DNA of 7,337 nt from Deltaproteobacteria bacterium (GTDB lineage: Bacteria; Desulfobacterota; Desulfobacteria; Desulfobacterales; SURF-15). The stretch covers positions 1 through 7,337 of the forward strand of contig JAHEHB010000282.1 in assembly GCA_024644775.1 (NCBI GenBank), read 5' to 3'. The position numbers were made by a program, and so were the translations under genes. Of this stretch, positions 1-5,985 are shown piece after piece (position 1 is the stretch's first letter; the number at the start of each line of letters is the position of its first letter). The notes under the pieces are model-generated. The model was not told the DNA's origin, searched no databases, and saw nothing but the letters and a program-made list of their open reading frames with translations.

Positions 1-10
1 GAGATCCATT

Positions 11-1366
11 GTGGATGTGTCTGAAAAAAGGATCCTCGTTGTCGAAGACGAAGATATCGCTCGGAAAAATTTAGAGTATATTTTAAAAAAAGAAGGGTAT
101 ACGGTAATATCCGCGAATTCCGGGATGAAAGCACTCGCTTTGCTCAATGAGGAAAACTTTGACTTGGTAATCACAGATCTCAAAATGGAAAAAGTAGACG
201 GAATGCAGGTTTTAGAGAAGAGCAAAGAGCTTCACCCCCACGCCGAGGTAATCATGATCACGGGTTATGCGACCGTAGATTCGGCGGTAACGGCAATGAG
301 GGAGGGGGCGTACTATTATTTGGCCAAGCCTTATAAAATAGACGAAGTCCGTCAAATTACGAAGGAAGCCCTTTTCAAAAGAAGCATTCAACTGGAAACG
401 ATACAGCGCGAAGATACAGCGGAGGAAACCAAACAACTATTCAATATTATCGGTAAAAGCGCGGCGATGGTCTCAGTTAAAAAGACCATAAACCAGATTG
501 CCCGCTCAGACAGCAATGTACTCATTTTAGGTGAAAGCGGGACCGGAAAGGAATTGGCGGCCAAAGCGATTCATAGTCTCAGCGCTCGTTCTGAAAACAA
601 ATTCATGGCATTTAATTGCGGATCATTCACCGAAGAATTGATGGCAAATGAGCTGTTCGGCCATGAGAAAGATTCGTTTACCGGTGCTACGAAAAAAAAA
701 GCCGGGCTTCTGGAGGCGGCCGGCGGTGGGACTGTTTTTTTGGATGAAATTGGCGATATGCCGCTTTCAATGCAGGTAAAGCTATTGCGAGTTATCCAGG
801 AAAAAGAACTCTTGCGTGTTGGCGGGACTGAAATCGTGCCGGTGGATGCACGTTTTATTGCTGCAACCCATCGTGACTTGAAGGAAGATGTAGAACAAGG
901 TCATTTTCGACAGGATCTCTATTACCGCATCGATGTCATAACGATTCGACTACCACCACTGGCAGAACGCGAAGGCGATATTCCGTTGTTGGTAAATTAT
1001 TTTTTGACTCATAGTAGACAAGCAATGAAGAATAGGATTCACGAAATCGACAGAGAGGCCATGGATCTGCTTTCGCAGTACAGTTGGCCTGGAAATATAA
1101 GAGAATTAGAAAATGTAATTGAAAGTGCAGTGGCAATGGGGAAAGGGCCCGTTCTTCGGGTTGATGATTTTCCTGAATACATCAATAATCTGTCGATTGA
1201 AACCTATCGCCGAAATTCTACTGATGTTCCCAGTCTTGAGGAGCATGAAAAACGGTATATCAAATGGGTATTGGAAAAGTGCCGCGGCAATAAATCCAAA
1301 GCAGCGAAAATGCTGGATATCGATCGCGTTTCGCTTTGGCGTAAAATCAAACGATATGATCTTTAA
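11..1366 (+). CDS. NtrC/AtoC-family sigma-54-dependent response regulator
   Basis: This is a cytoplasmic two-component response regulator that activates sigma-54 RNA polymerase. Three domains are visible in its 451 residues. The receiver domain (about 7-121) has acidic pocket E12/D13, phosphoacceptor D56, switch T84 and K106. The AAA+ domain (about 146-375) has Walker A GESGTGKE at 174-181, Walker B FLDEIGD with D245/E246, arginine-finger candidates R300 and R306, and the WPGNIREL sensor II motif at 359-366. A Fis-type helix-turn-helix lies at about 408-450. The sigma-54 contact loop reads DSFTGA (221-226) instead of the usual GAFTGA. The start is GTG at 11, with only a weak GAG at 1-3 before it. 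The frame stays open to the window edge, so an upstream start is possible. A partner histidine kinase is not in the window and probably lies to the left. The sigma-54 promoter at 2650-2665 is the likely target. The family call is secure; the target is inferred. Confidence 0.95.
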   Translation: MDVSEKRILVVEDEDIARKNLEYILKKEGYTVISANSGMKALALLNEENFDLVITDLKMEKVDGMQVLEKSKELHPHAEVIMITGYATVDSAVTAMREGAYYYLAKPYKIDEVRQITKEALFKRSIQLETIQREDTAEETKQLFNIIGKSAAMVSVKKTINQIARSDSNVLILGESGTGKELAAKAIHSLSARSENKFMAFNCGSFTEELMANELFGHEKDSFTGATKKKAGLLEAAGGGTVFLDEIGDMPLSMQVKLLRVIQEKELLRVGGTEIVPVDARFIAATHRDLKEDVEQGHFRQDLYYRIDVITIRLPPLAEREGDIPLLVNYFLTHSRQAMKNRIHEIDREAMDLLSQYSWPGNIRELENVIESAVAMGKGPVLRVDDFPEYINNLSIETYRRNSTDVPSLEEHEKRYIKWVLEKCRGNKSKAAKMLDIDRVSLWRKIKRYDL

Positions 1367-1384
1367 TTTGAACAAGTTGGAATT

Positions 1385-2494
1385 TTAACTCGGTTTCGAT
1401 TGGATCCCCGAAAGTACGGATTCCAAATCGAGACTCGGCCGATAGGGGGTGGGAGAAAAAAAAGATGGCTGGAGGCTATCACTAAATTGTTTTAAGCAAT
1501 TTCGACAAACTGGCGGTGTTTTGCCCCTTCGATAGGCACGCTTGAATTTTCGGTATTCTTTTCGATGCCAGATGGTATTCAGCGGATTTTCGACGATATC
1601 GCCAAAAATCAAGTGTTGCAGCAATTGTTTCTGCTCGTTAAAATAATAGAATGTTTCTTCTTTCACAGGAAGTTGTTTCATTACACACGGAGATACGCTG
1701 CCATCCGATCCGATAACAGTCGCCCAGGAACAATTTTCGCTGCAATTAAATCCCGCCTGGGATGGAGAAGTTATATGAAAATGAACCTCTGCACCAAGCG
1801 TCGCGGATGCCTCCCGGACCTCGATCAAACGATTCTGTAAATCTAAACATTCTGTTTTTTCCGTCGCCAGAGAAGCTTCTTCTTCCAATCCTGGAGTGAC
1901 CGCTAAGGAAAGAGAGCTGACAACGGTTTGATCTGCTCCGGTATTTGATAGAAAGGTAGGAAGTTTTTCCAAATCACTCAAACCCGAACGAAGCAACATA
2001 TATGCAATATGGACTTTCGGGGTATCGGTTCCGTATTTGTTCCTCGCCTTGTGAGTGTCTTCTATACAGTTAAGAACCTTAGTTATACGCGTTCCCTTTC
2101 GGATGGAATCATTTTTTTCATCAACCCCTGCCAGTGAAAATGTAATGATATCCAGCCCTTCAGCCACCAGCTTTTCGATGGACGCCTGGTTTAACAATGT
2201 ACCATTTGTCGTGGTTCCCACCATGCAGCCCGCCTTTTTGGCAAGGTGTACCATGTCAAAAAAATGGGGGTGGGTAAACGGCTCTCCCCATCCTTGTAAA
2301 TAAATAAGCTTTGTTTTGGCAAAAGCCGGAGCAAGATTTTGGAACGATTCTATTGGGAGATGTCTCTTATTCCAATTCCTTCTGTAGACATAATGGGGGC
2401 AGTAGACGCAGCTACCGTTGCAGTAAGAGCTGACTTCCACCTGAATCCAATCCAGATTTGGATATGGCTGTTGAAACAAACGACTTAGAAACAT
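1385..2494 (-). CDS. Radical SAM protein with C-terminal twitch/SPASM-like cysteines
   Basis: This is a 369-residue radical SAM enzyme, probably cytoplasmic. The [4Fe-4S]-SAM motif is C25-x3-C29-x2-C32 (CNGSCVYC). A GWGEP motif near residue 70 is the glycine-rich SAM amine-binding strand, and TTTNGT lies near 95-100. The C-terminal third has C251, C255, a G-x4-C ending at C270, and C330-x2-C333. These could ligate one auxiliary Fe-S cluster, as in twitch domains, but they are fewer than the seven or eight cysteines of a full SPASM domain. The substrate cannot be read from the sequence. The gene points away from the TTT-sulfatase operon and shares its 358-bp upstream region. A role as an oxygen-independent maturase for the sulfatase is attractive from the neighbourhood but unproven; peptide- or cofactor-modifying activities are alternatives. 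The ribosome site before the ATG at 2494 is weak (AGAG-like). The 3' end converges on the response regulator. Confidence 0.9.
   Translation of the reverse strand: MFLSRLFQQPYPNLDWIQVEVSSYCNGSCVYCPHYVYRRNWNKRHLPIESFQNLAPAFAKTKLIYLQGWGEPFTHPHFFDMVHLAKKAGCMVGTTTNGTLLNQASIEKLVAEGLDIITFSLAGVDEKNDSIRKGTRITKVLNCIEDTHKARNKYGTDTPKVHIAYMLLRSGLSDLEKLPTFLSNTGADQTVVSSLSLAVTPGLEEEASLATEKTECLDLQNRLIEVREASATLGAEVHFHITSPSQAGFNCSENCSWATVIGSDGSVSPCVMKQLPVKEETFYYFNEQKQLLQHLIFGDIVENPLNTIWHRKEYRKFKRAYRRGKTPPVCRNCLKQFSDSLQPSFFSPTPYRPSLDLESVLSGIQSKPS
1392..1435. repeat. Inverted repeat at convergent gene ends
   Basis: The arms TCGATTGGATCC (1396-1407) and GGATTCCAAATCGA (1418-1431) pair with two bulged bases around a 10-nt loop. 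About four further outer pairs, including wobbles, extend the stem. It lies inside the last codons of the radical SAM gene, beside the convergent junction with the regulator. No T-run follows on either strand, so a factor-independent terminator is doubtful. It could still slow polymerase or protect transcript ends. Confidence 0.4.
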
Positions 2495-2530
2495 ACGCTG
2501 ATTTCTCTATAGGAACGACACACCTACACA

Positions 2531-2544
2531 TGACCTTCCGGTCA
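2531..2544. promoter_or_regulatory. Candidate upstream activator site (palindrome)
   Basis: TGACCTTCCGGTCA is a perfect 5-bp-arm palindrome with a 4-nt spacer. Its centre is about 138 bp upstream of the start point predicted from the sigma-54 element, which is a normal distance for an enhancer of an NtrC-class activator. Half-sites recur at about 2559-2562 (GACC) and 2715-2719 (TGACC). It may be the operator of the response regulator at the left of the window. Assignment is by position and symmetry only. Confidence 0.4.
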
Positions 2545-2649
2545 GCAAGTTCAACACAAGACCCCTCACCGATTGATCCTCTTTCGATGGTATTTTTTCA
2601 TTTGCACTTAAATCAGATCATACACAGCGGTTTTATTAATGTATAGACC

Positions 2650-2665
2650 AGGCGTGCATGTTGCT
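2650..2665 (+). promoter_or_regulatory. Sigma-54 (-24/-12) promoter for the tctC operon
   Basis: The sequence AGGCGTGCATGTTGCT matches the consensus TGGCACG-N4-TTGCW at 9 of 12 fixed positions. The near-invariant -24 GG (2651-2652) and -12 GC (2663-2664) are present with exact spacing. The predicted transcription start is near 2676, giving a leader of about 177 nt before tctC. An NtrC-class activator encoded in the same window strengthens the call. Confidence 0.7.
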
Positions 2666-2720
2666 TTTTCATGGATGCTCGAATTGTTATAGGATTATTT
2701 CGAGACTTTTACCTTGACCT

Positions 2721-2805
2721 ACTCGTTTTTTTCATAATAAATCTAAATTAATTAATCCAGAATAAAAAAGCGGAAGGGGGTGGTATGGATACTCAAAAAA
2801 CGAGT
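2721..2805 (+). repeat. Long-range 11-bp inverted repeat in the leader
   Basis: ACTCGTTTTTT (2721-2731) is perfectly complementary to AAAAAACGAGT (2795-2805), with a 63-nt loop between them. The predicted transcript would contain both arms. The right arm covers codons 4-7 of the possible leader ORF, and the loop contains that ORF's ribosome site (2772-2780) and ATG (2785). Six of the 11 pairs are A-T runs, so chance is a real possibility. Confidence 0.35.
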
Positions 2806-2856
2806 GTTTCTTCAACCCGTAACCATAAAATTTCAAAAACAGGAGGCTTGCTATGA
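2785..2856 (+). CDS. Possible 23-residue leader peptide overlapping tctC start
   Basis: A short ORF begins at ATG 2785 behind a strong purine-rich ribosome site, GGAAGGGGG (2772-2780). It runs 23 codons, starting MDTQKTSVSS and ending KTGGLL. Its TGA (2854-2856) overlaps the ATG of the tctC-like gene as ATGA, and it passes through that gene's AGGAGG site. The arrangement is typical of translational coupling or a regulatory leader peptide. The peptide is polar (S, T, K) with no run of a single regulatory amino acid, and I recognise no family. It could be a chance ORF; the good ribosome site and the exact overlap are the reasons to list it. Confidence 0.4.
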   Translation: MDTQKTSVSSTRNHKISKTGGLL

Positions 2857-3854
2857 AAGAACTAAAGATAGTTAAAAATATGGGCTCGACCGGATTGGGT
2901 ATTTGTTTTTTGTTTATGATGAGCGCGTTCTTCTTCACACCGACTGTTTCAGCTGAAACCTATCCCTCCAAACCCTTAACCCTCATCGTTCCGTTTCCGG
3001 TAGCCGGTATGCCCGACACAGGAGCTCGGGTATTAAAACCCTTCTGGGAGAAATATTTAGGCGGCGAATTTACGGTGATCAACAAACCCGGCGCCGGTGG
3101 AGAACTCGGATATAAACAAACCAAGGATGCACCTGCGGACGGACATACGGTATGTTCCTGGATTGTCCCCGCCGCACAAGGCCATCAGGCCGTCCGAAAA
3201 ACGTCCTTTAAGAATGAAGATTTCGATTTCATCGGCACCCAGATGGTGGATCCACACCTGGTGGTCGTTCAGTCCGATGATTCACGGTACCAGAATATCA
3301 ATGAATTCATTGACTATATCAAAAAGAACCCGGGATCGCTGAAATACTCCACATCAAAATTCAGCGACGACCACATTGCCACCATACGATTCTTTCGGTT
3401 ATTCGGTCTGGATTCCGAAAAGGATGTCAAACCGGTGTGGGTGGTTGCCTCCAAACCGGCCCGTAAATCTCTTCTCGGCAAATATATCGACTTTATGATC
3501 GACAACACTCTGATTTTTAGGGGCTATGTTGGAGAAGAAAAGCCGCTCAAGGTGTTGACATACATTTGGGATGGACCGGTCACCAATCTGAATGCCAAAG
3601 CCCCCTTGCTAAAAGAGGCTACCGGTAAGGATTTTGTCAGTGCCACGTATCGCGGATTTATGACCAAAAAGGGTGTTCCGGCGGATCGACTGGCCAAGCT
3701 GCGGGATTCTTTCGAAAAAGCCATGAAGGATCCGGAATGCATCAAAGAAATGGAAAAACGGGGAATTCCCCATGGATATGTGGATGGTGCCGGCACAGAG
3801 AAACTGACCTATGAATTCCAGGAGTATTGTAATGAATTCTTTAAGAAGCAATAA
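2853..3854 (+). CDS. tctC: TTT/Bug-family periplasmic substrate-binding protein (TctC-like)
   Basis: This 333-residue protein is the extracytoplasmic solute receptor of a tripartite tricarboxylate transporter. A signal peptide is clear: basic start MKELKIVK, hydrophobic core about 13-30, and a likely cleavage after VSA at residue 34. The mature protein opens with YPSKPLTLIVPFP (37-49), the family's first strand. D55 follows, then NKPGAGGELG (77-86) and ADGHTV (95-100), corresponding to the usual NKPGAGG and PDGYT motifs. The pocket loop reads PVAGMPD where family members normally have a PxGG-type sequence. An ideal AGGAGG (2841-2846) lies 6 nt before the ATG. It is the first main gene of the tctCBA-sulfatase operon and is followed by strong RNA structures, which fits the excess of binding protein needed over membrane subunits. 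Bug proteins bind diverse organic anions, so the ligand cannot be read here; a sulfate ester is inferred from the downstream sulfatase. Confidence 0.93.
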   Translation: MKELKIVKNMGSTGLGICFLFMMSAFFFTPTVSAETYPSKPLTLIVPFPVAGMPDTGARVLKPFWEKYLGGEFTVINKPGAGGELGYKQTKDAPADGHTVCSWIVPAAQGHQAVRKTSFKNEDFDFIGTQMVDPHLVVVQSDDSRYQNINEFIDYIKKNPGSLKYSTSKFSDDHIATIRFFRLFGLDSEKDVKPVWVVASKPARKSLLGKYIDFMIDNTLIFRGYVGEEKPLKVLTYIWDGPVTNLNAKAPLLKEATGKDFVSATYRGFMTKKGVPADRLAKLRDSFEKAMKDPECIKEMEKRGIPHGYVDGAGTEKLTYEFQEYCNEFFKKQ

Positions 3855-3855
3855 C

Positions 3856-3885
3856 TGATGAATTCGTAAAAAGCCGAATTCATCA
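3856..3885 (+). terminator. Perfect 11-bp hairpin just after tctC
   Basis: TGATGAATTCG (3856-3866) and CGAATTCATCA (3875-3885) form a perfect stem with an 8-nt loop, beginning 2 nt after the tctC stop codon. No uninterrupted T-run follows, only GTGTTTAGTGTTTCG. It therefore looks more like an attenuator or an mRNA 3'-end stabiliser than a full intrinsic terminator, raising tctC product over tctBA. Confidence 0.6.
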
Positions 3886-3886
3886 A

Positions 3887-3982
3887 GTGTTTAGTGTTTC
3901 GTATTTAGTATTTTGTTTAAAACATATGGTGTCATATCCGTCTGTTAGAATACTAAACACCAAATATCCGATACAAGACACT
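3887..3982. repeat. Palindromic element made of degenerate 7-mers
   Basis: The left arm is four contiguous heptamers at 3889-3916: GTTTAGT, GTTTCGT, ATTTAGT and ATTTTGT. The right arm at 3952-3979 is four contiguous heptamers in the opposite orientation, reading on the minus strand GTCTTGT, ATCGGAT, ATTTGGT and GTTTAGT. The two arms can pair imperfectly (about 19 of 27 positions without gaps, plus some G-U), and a small apex hairpin, ATATG-GTGT-CATAT, lies at 3924-3937. It resembles an intergenic palindromic repeat or a remnant of a small non-autonomous element. It contains no ORF. Together with the hairpin before it, it fills most of the 180-bp tctC-tctB gap. Confidence 0.55.
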
Positions 3983-4034
3983 CTCGTTAAGGGGAAAGAA
4001 ATCGTTTTTTCTCTCCTCCTTCCCGGAGCATCTG

Positions 4035-4433
4035 ATGGCTGACAGAATCCTGGCCGGTTTTTTTATTTGTGTAGCGATTGTGGCATGGTGGTCTTCCGCG
4101 GATTACCCTTTCATGAGTCGCTGTATACCGGTCGGGGTGATGACACTGGTGACCATCCTGGCGGTGATGATAGGCCTCCGGCCCGAAGATGCGGGCAGTT
4201 TCGACCGGGCCGGGCAAATTGCGGTTTTTTTTATTATTACCCTGCTGTCGGTTATTATTATGCAAGCCATCGGATTCTTCGTGGCAACCACGTTTTTTAT
4301 TACCGCAGCTTTTCTGGTTCAAGGGATTCATCGAATACGGACGATTCTGGTAATGACGGTCTCTTCCCTTACTTTAATCTATTTTGTATTCATCAAATTT
4401 TTTAAAGTACCTTTACCGACGGTTTGGCAATAG
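4035..4433 (+). CDS. tctB: TTT small membrane subunit (TctB-like)
   Basis: This 132-residue, very hydrophobic protein is the small integral subunit of a tripartite tricarboxylate transporter. Four or five membrane segments are visible, near residues 5-20, 31-48, 61-78, 80-96 and 103-121. The last runs into FFKVPLPTVW, matching the short Phe/Leu-Pro end common in TctB proteins. It is slightly short for the family but appears complete. The ribosome site GGAG (4025-4028) lies 6 nt before the ATG. A CTCC at 4016-4019 could pair with it in a small hairpin. TctB sequences are poorly conserved, so the call rests on topology, size and position between tctC-like and tctA-like genes. Confidence 0.85.
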   Translation: MADRILAGFFICVAIVAWWSSADYPFMSRCIPVGVMTLVTILAVMIGLRPEDAGSFDRAGQIAVFFIITLLSVIIMQAIGFFVATTFFITAAFLVQGIHRIRTILVMTVSSLTLIYFVFIKFFKVPLPTVWQ

Positions 4434-4477
4434 CGTCGGCTGGAACGGCATCGATTCGATATTGCCATTTGGACGCT
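4425..4477 (+). promoter_or_regulatory. Two mutually exclusive stems at the tctB-tctA junction
   Basis: TGGCAATA (4425-4432) pairs perfectly with TATTGCCA (4460-4467). AGCGTC (4432-4437) pairs perfectly with GACGCT (4472-4477). The two pairings cross and share base 4432, so they cannot nest. The left arms include the tctB stop codon, and the second right arm covers most of the weak GGAC (4471-4474) that precedes the tctA ATG. A ribosome finishing tctB would disrupt both left arms, so this may couple tctA translation to tctB. This is inference from complementarity only. Confidence 0.4.
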
Positions 4478-4482
4478 GACCT

Positions 4483-5985
4483 ATGGACGCTTTTTTCGAG
4501 ATTTTTCGGCAGACGATTCATCCGTACACGCTTTTGCTGTCTTTTATCGGGGTAAATTTGGGCCTTATTGTCGGCGCCGTACCGGGACTGGGTGTGATTA
4601 TGGCCATGACCATTCTTTTGCCATTTACGTTTCACATCCCGCCGCTTCCGGCGTTGGCGATGTTGGCCGCCATTTATGTGGGAGGGATGTGCGGAGATGT
4701 GATACCGGCTGTTTTTCTCGGCATACCCGGCACCCCGGGAGCTGCCGCGGACGTACTCGACGGCTATCCCCTGGCAAAACAGGGACGGGCATCGGAAGCG
4801 TTAAACCTTTCTATATTTGGAAGCTTTATCGGCGGAACCTTCAGCACCCTCATACTCCTGTTGTTTGCGGGGCCCCTCGTTGCCATTGCTGTTAATTTCG
4901 GTCCGCCCGAATATTTCTGGTTAGCCCTCTGCGGATTGAGCCTCATTGCGACACTCACCCACGGAAGTCTCGTTAAAGGACTGGTTGCCGGTGGTTTGGG
5001 GGTGGCCATCAGTACGATCGGCATGGATCCGATTTACGGTACTTTCCGGTTTACGTTTGAAAACCCGAATCTCATTGAAGGCATTCCATTGCTGCCGCCC
5101 CTGTTGGGCTTGTTTGCCTTCTCCCGCGTACTTGAAATGGTCCAGGAAGGGGAAGTACATTTTGTGCCGCCAAGGACCCGGTTGTTTGATTTCAAAGAAT
5201 CGCTCCCGGCGCCTTATGCGATTGTCAAATTGATGAAAACCTATTTTCGGGCCGCCTCTGTGGGAACTTTCGTGGGGATATTGCCCGGAGCCGGTGGTGA
5301 CATCGCCGCCTGGATGGCCTATGGGCAGGAAAAAAAAGCGTCAGATAACCCGGAAAAATTCGGAAAGGGCGCCATTGAGGGATTGGTGGCAGCCGAAACC
5401 GCCAACAGTGCGGTTACCGGTGGCGCCATGCTGCCGCTACTGACCCTTGGTATACCGGGGAGCGCAGCGACGGCGTTGATTTATGCCGGCATCATGGTTC
5501 AGGGTTTGGCACCCGGTCTGGAGCTATTTTCCAAACATCGGGATCTGGTCTATGCGCTGATTGCCGGACTTTTTTTAGCCAATACCATGACGCTTGTATG
5601 TTGTCTCTTTCTGCGAAGCCTCATCGCGCGCCTTTTGGGCCATACACCCAATTACATACTTACAATTGTGATTACTCTCACATCGATAATCGGCGCCTAT
5701 ACCATTCAAAACAACATGTTTCATGTATTTGTTATGTTGGCTTTTGGTGTATTGGGATTTTTTATGACCAAGCTCAAATACCCGCTGGCGCCCATGGTTT
5801 TGGGTATCATTCTCGGATCCATGGTGGAAAAGGGCTTGCAAGAGAGTCTCATGATATTTGATACGAATCCCTGGATGATTTTCTCCGGGAACCGGGGCTA
5901 TTCTCTTGTTTTGGTCGGGCTGTTGCTTCTCATACTTTTTTCACCCTATTTGCTGAGTGTATACAAGAAAAGGAAAGTCCCCTGA
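4483..5985 (+). CDS. tctA: TTT large membrane subunit (TctA-like)
   Basis: This 500-residue protein is the large, polytopic inner-membrane subunit that carries the ion-coupled transport path with TctB. It has the full family length. The internal duplication typical of TctA is visible. The first copy of the glycine/proline motif is GLIVGAVPGLG (27-37), followed by LGIPGTPGAAADVLDGYPLAKQ (79-100). The second copy is GTFVGILPGAGG (261-272), followed by LGIPGSAAT (322-330). Many hydrophobic segments continue to the C-terminus, which ends in the basic tail YKKRKVP. The start follows tctB by 49 bp. Its ribosome site is weak (GGAC at 4471-4474), consistent with translation coupled to tctB. The TGA stop overlaps the sulfatase ATG by one base. 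The family call is very secure; the substrate is unknown. Confidence 0.96.
   Translation: MDAFFEIFRQTIHPYTLLLSFIGVNLGLIVGAVPGLGVIMAMTILLPFTFHIPPLPALAMLAAIYVGGMCGDVIPAVFLGIPGTPGAAADVLDGYPLAKQGRASEALNLSIFGSFIGGTFSTLILLLFAGPLVAIAVNFGPPEYFWLALCGLSLIATLTHGSLVKGLVAGGLGVAISTIGMDPIYGTFRFTFENPNLIEGIPLLPPLLGLFAFSRVLEMVQEGEVHFVPPRTRLFDFKESLPAPYAIVKLMKTYFRAASVGTFVGILPGAGGDIAAWMAYGQEKKASDNPEKFGKGAIEGLVAAETANSAVTGGAMLPLLTLGIPGSAATALIYAGIMVQGLAPGLELFSKHRDLVYALIAGLFLANTMTLVCCLFLRSLIARLLGHTPNYILTIVITLTSIIGAYTIQNNMFHVFVMLAFGVLGFFMTKLKYPLAPMVLGIILGSMVEKGLQESLMIFDTNPWMIFSGNRGYSLVLVGLLLLILFSPYLLSVYKKRKVP

Larger units (their letters stand above)
2495..2852. other. Divergent intergenic regulatory region
   Basis: This 358-bp stretch lies between the divergent radical SAM and tctC-like genes. 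From left to right it holds a TGACC-N4-GGTCA palindrome (2531-2544), an AT-rich segment, a sigma-54 -24/-12 element (2650-2665), a predicted roughly 177-nt leader, and a possible short leader ORF that overlaps the tctC start. A convincing sigma-70 promoter for the leftward radical SAM gene was not found. A TATAGA hexamer on the minus strand lies close to its ATG but lacks a matching -35. Confidence 0.75.

Noticed and set aside
1119..1388. An 89-codon ORF on the plus strand overlapping the end of the response regulator
   Set aside because: It lies in another frame of a well-supported gene, has no ribosome site and shows no recognisable motif.
2542..2562. A minus-strand TTGCT with upstream TG, considered as a sigma-54 promoter for the radical SAM gene
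   Set aside because: The -24 GG pair is not preserved (TG instead), and the site overlaps the palindrome half-sites. Too weak to list.
2565..2577. Possible IHF site around TTGATC between the palindrome and the promoter
   Set aside because: It has at least two mismatches to the IHF core consensus, so reading alone does not support it.
2458..2646. A 62-codon plus-strand ORF in the divergent intergenic region
   Set aside because: It starts antisense inside the radical SAM gene, lacks a ribosome site, and ends just before the sigma-54 element. Its composition looks non-coding.
2732..2938. A 68-codon minus-strand ORF over the tctC signal-peptide region
   Set aside because: It is antisense to the leader and the signal peptide. 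Its hydrophobic look comes from the AT-rich complement.
4005..4010. A run of six T before tctB, considered as a terminator tail
   Set aside because: It is more than 20 nt past the palindromic element and no GC-rich stem directly precedes it.
3987..4405. ORFs of 112-114 codons on both strands overlapping tctB
   Set aside because: They are frame shadows of the TctB-like gene, which has the good ribosome site and the expected membrane topology.
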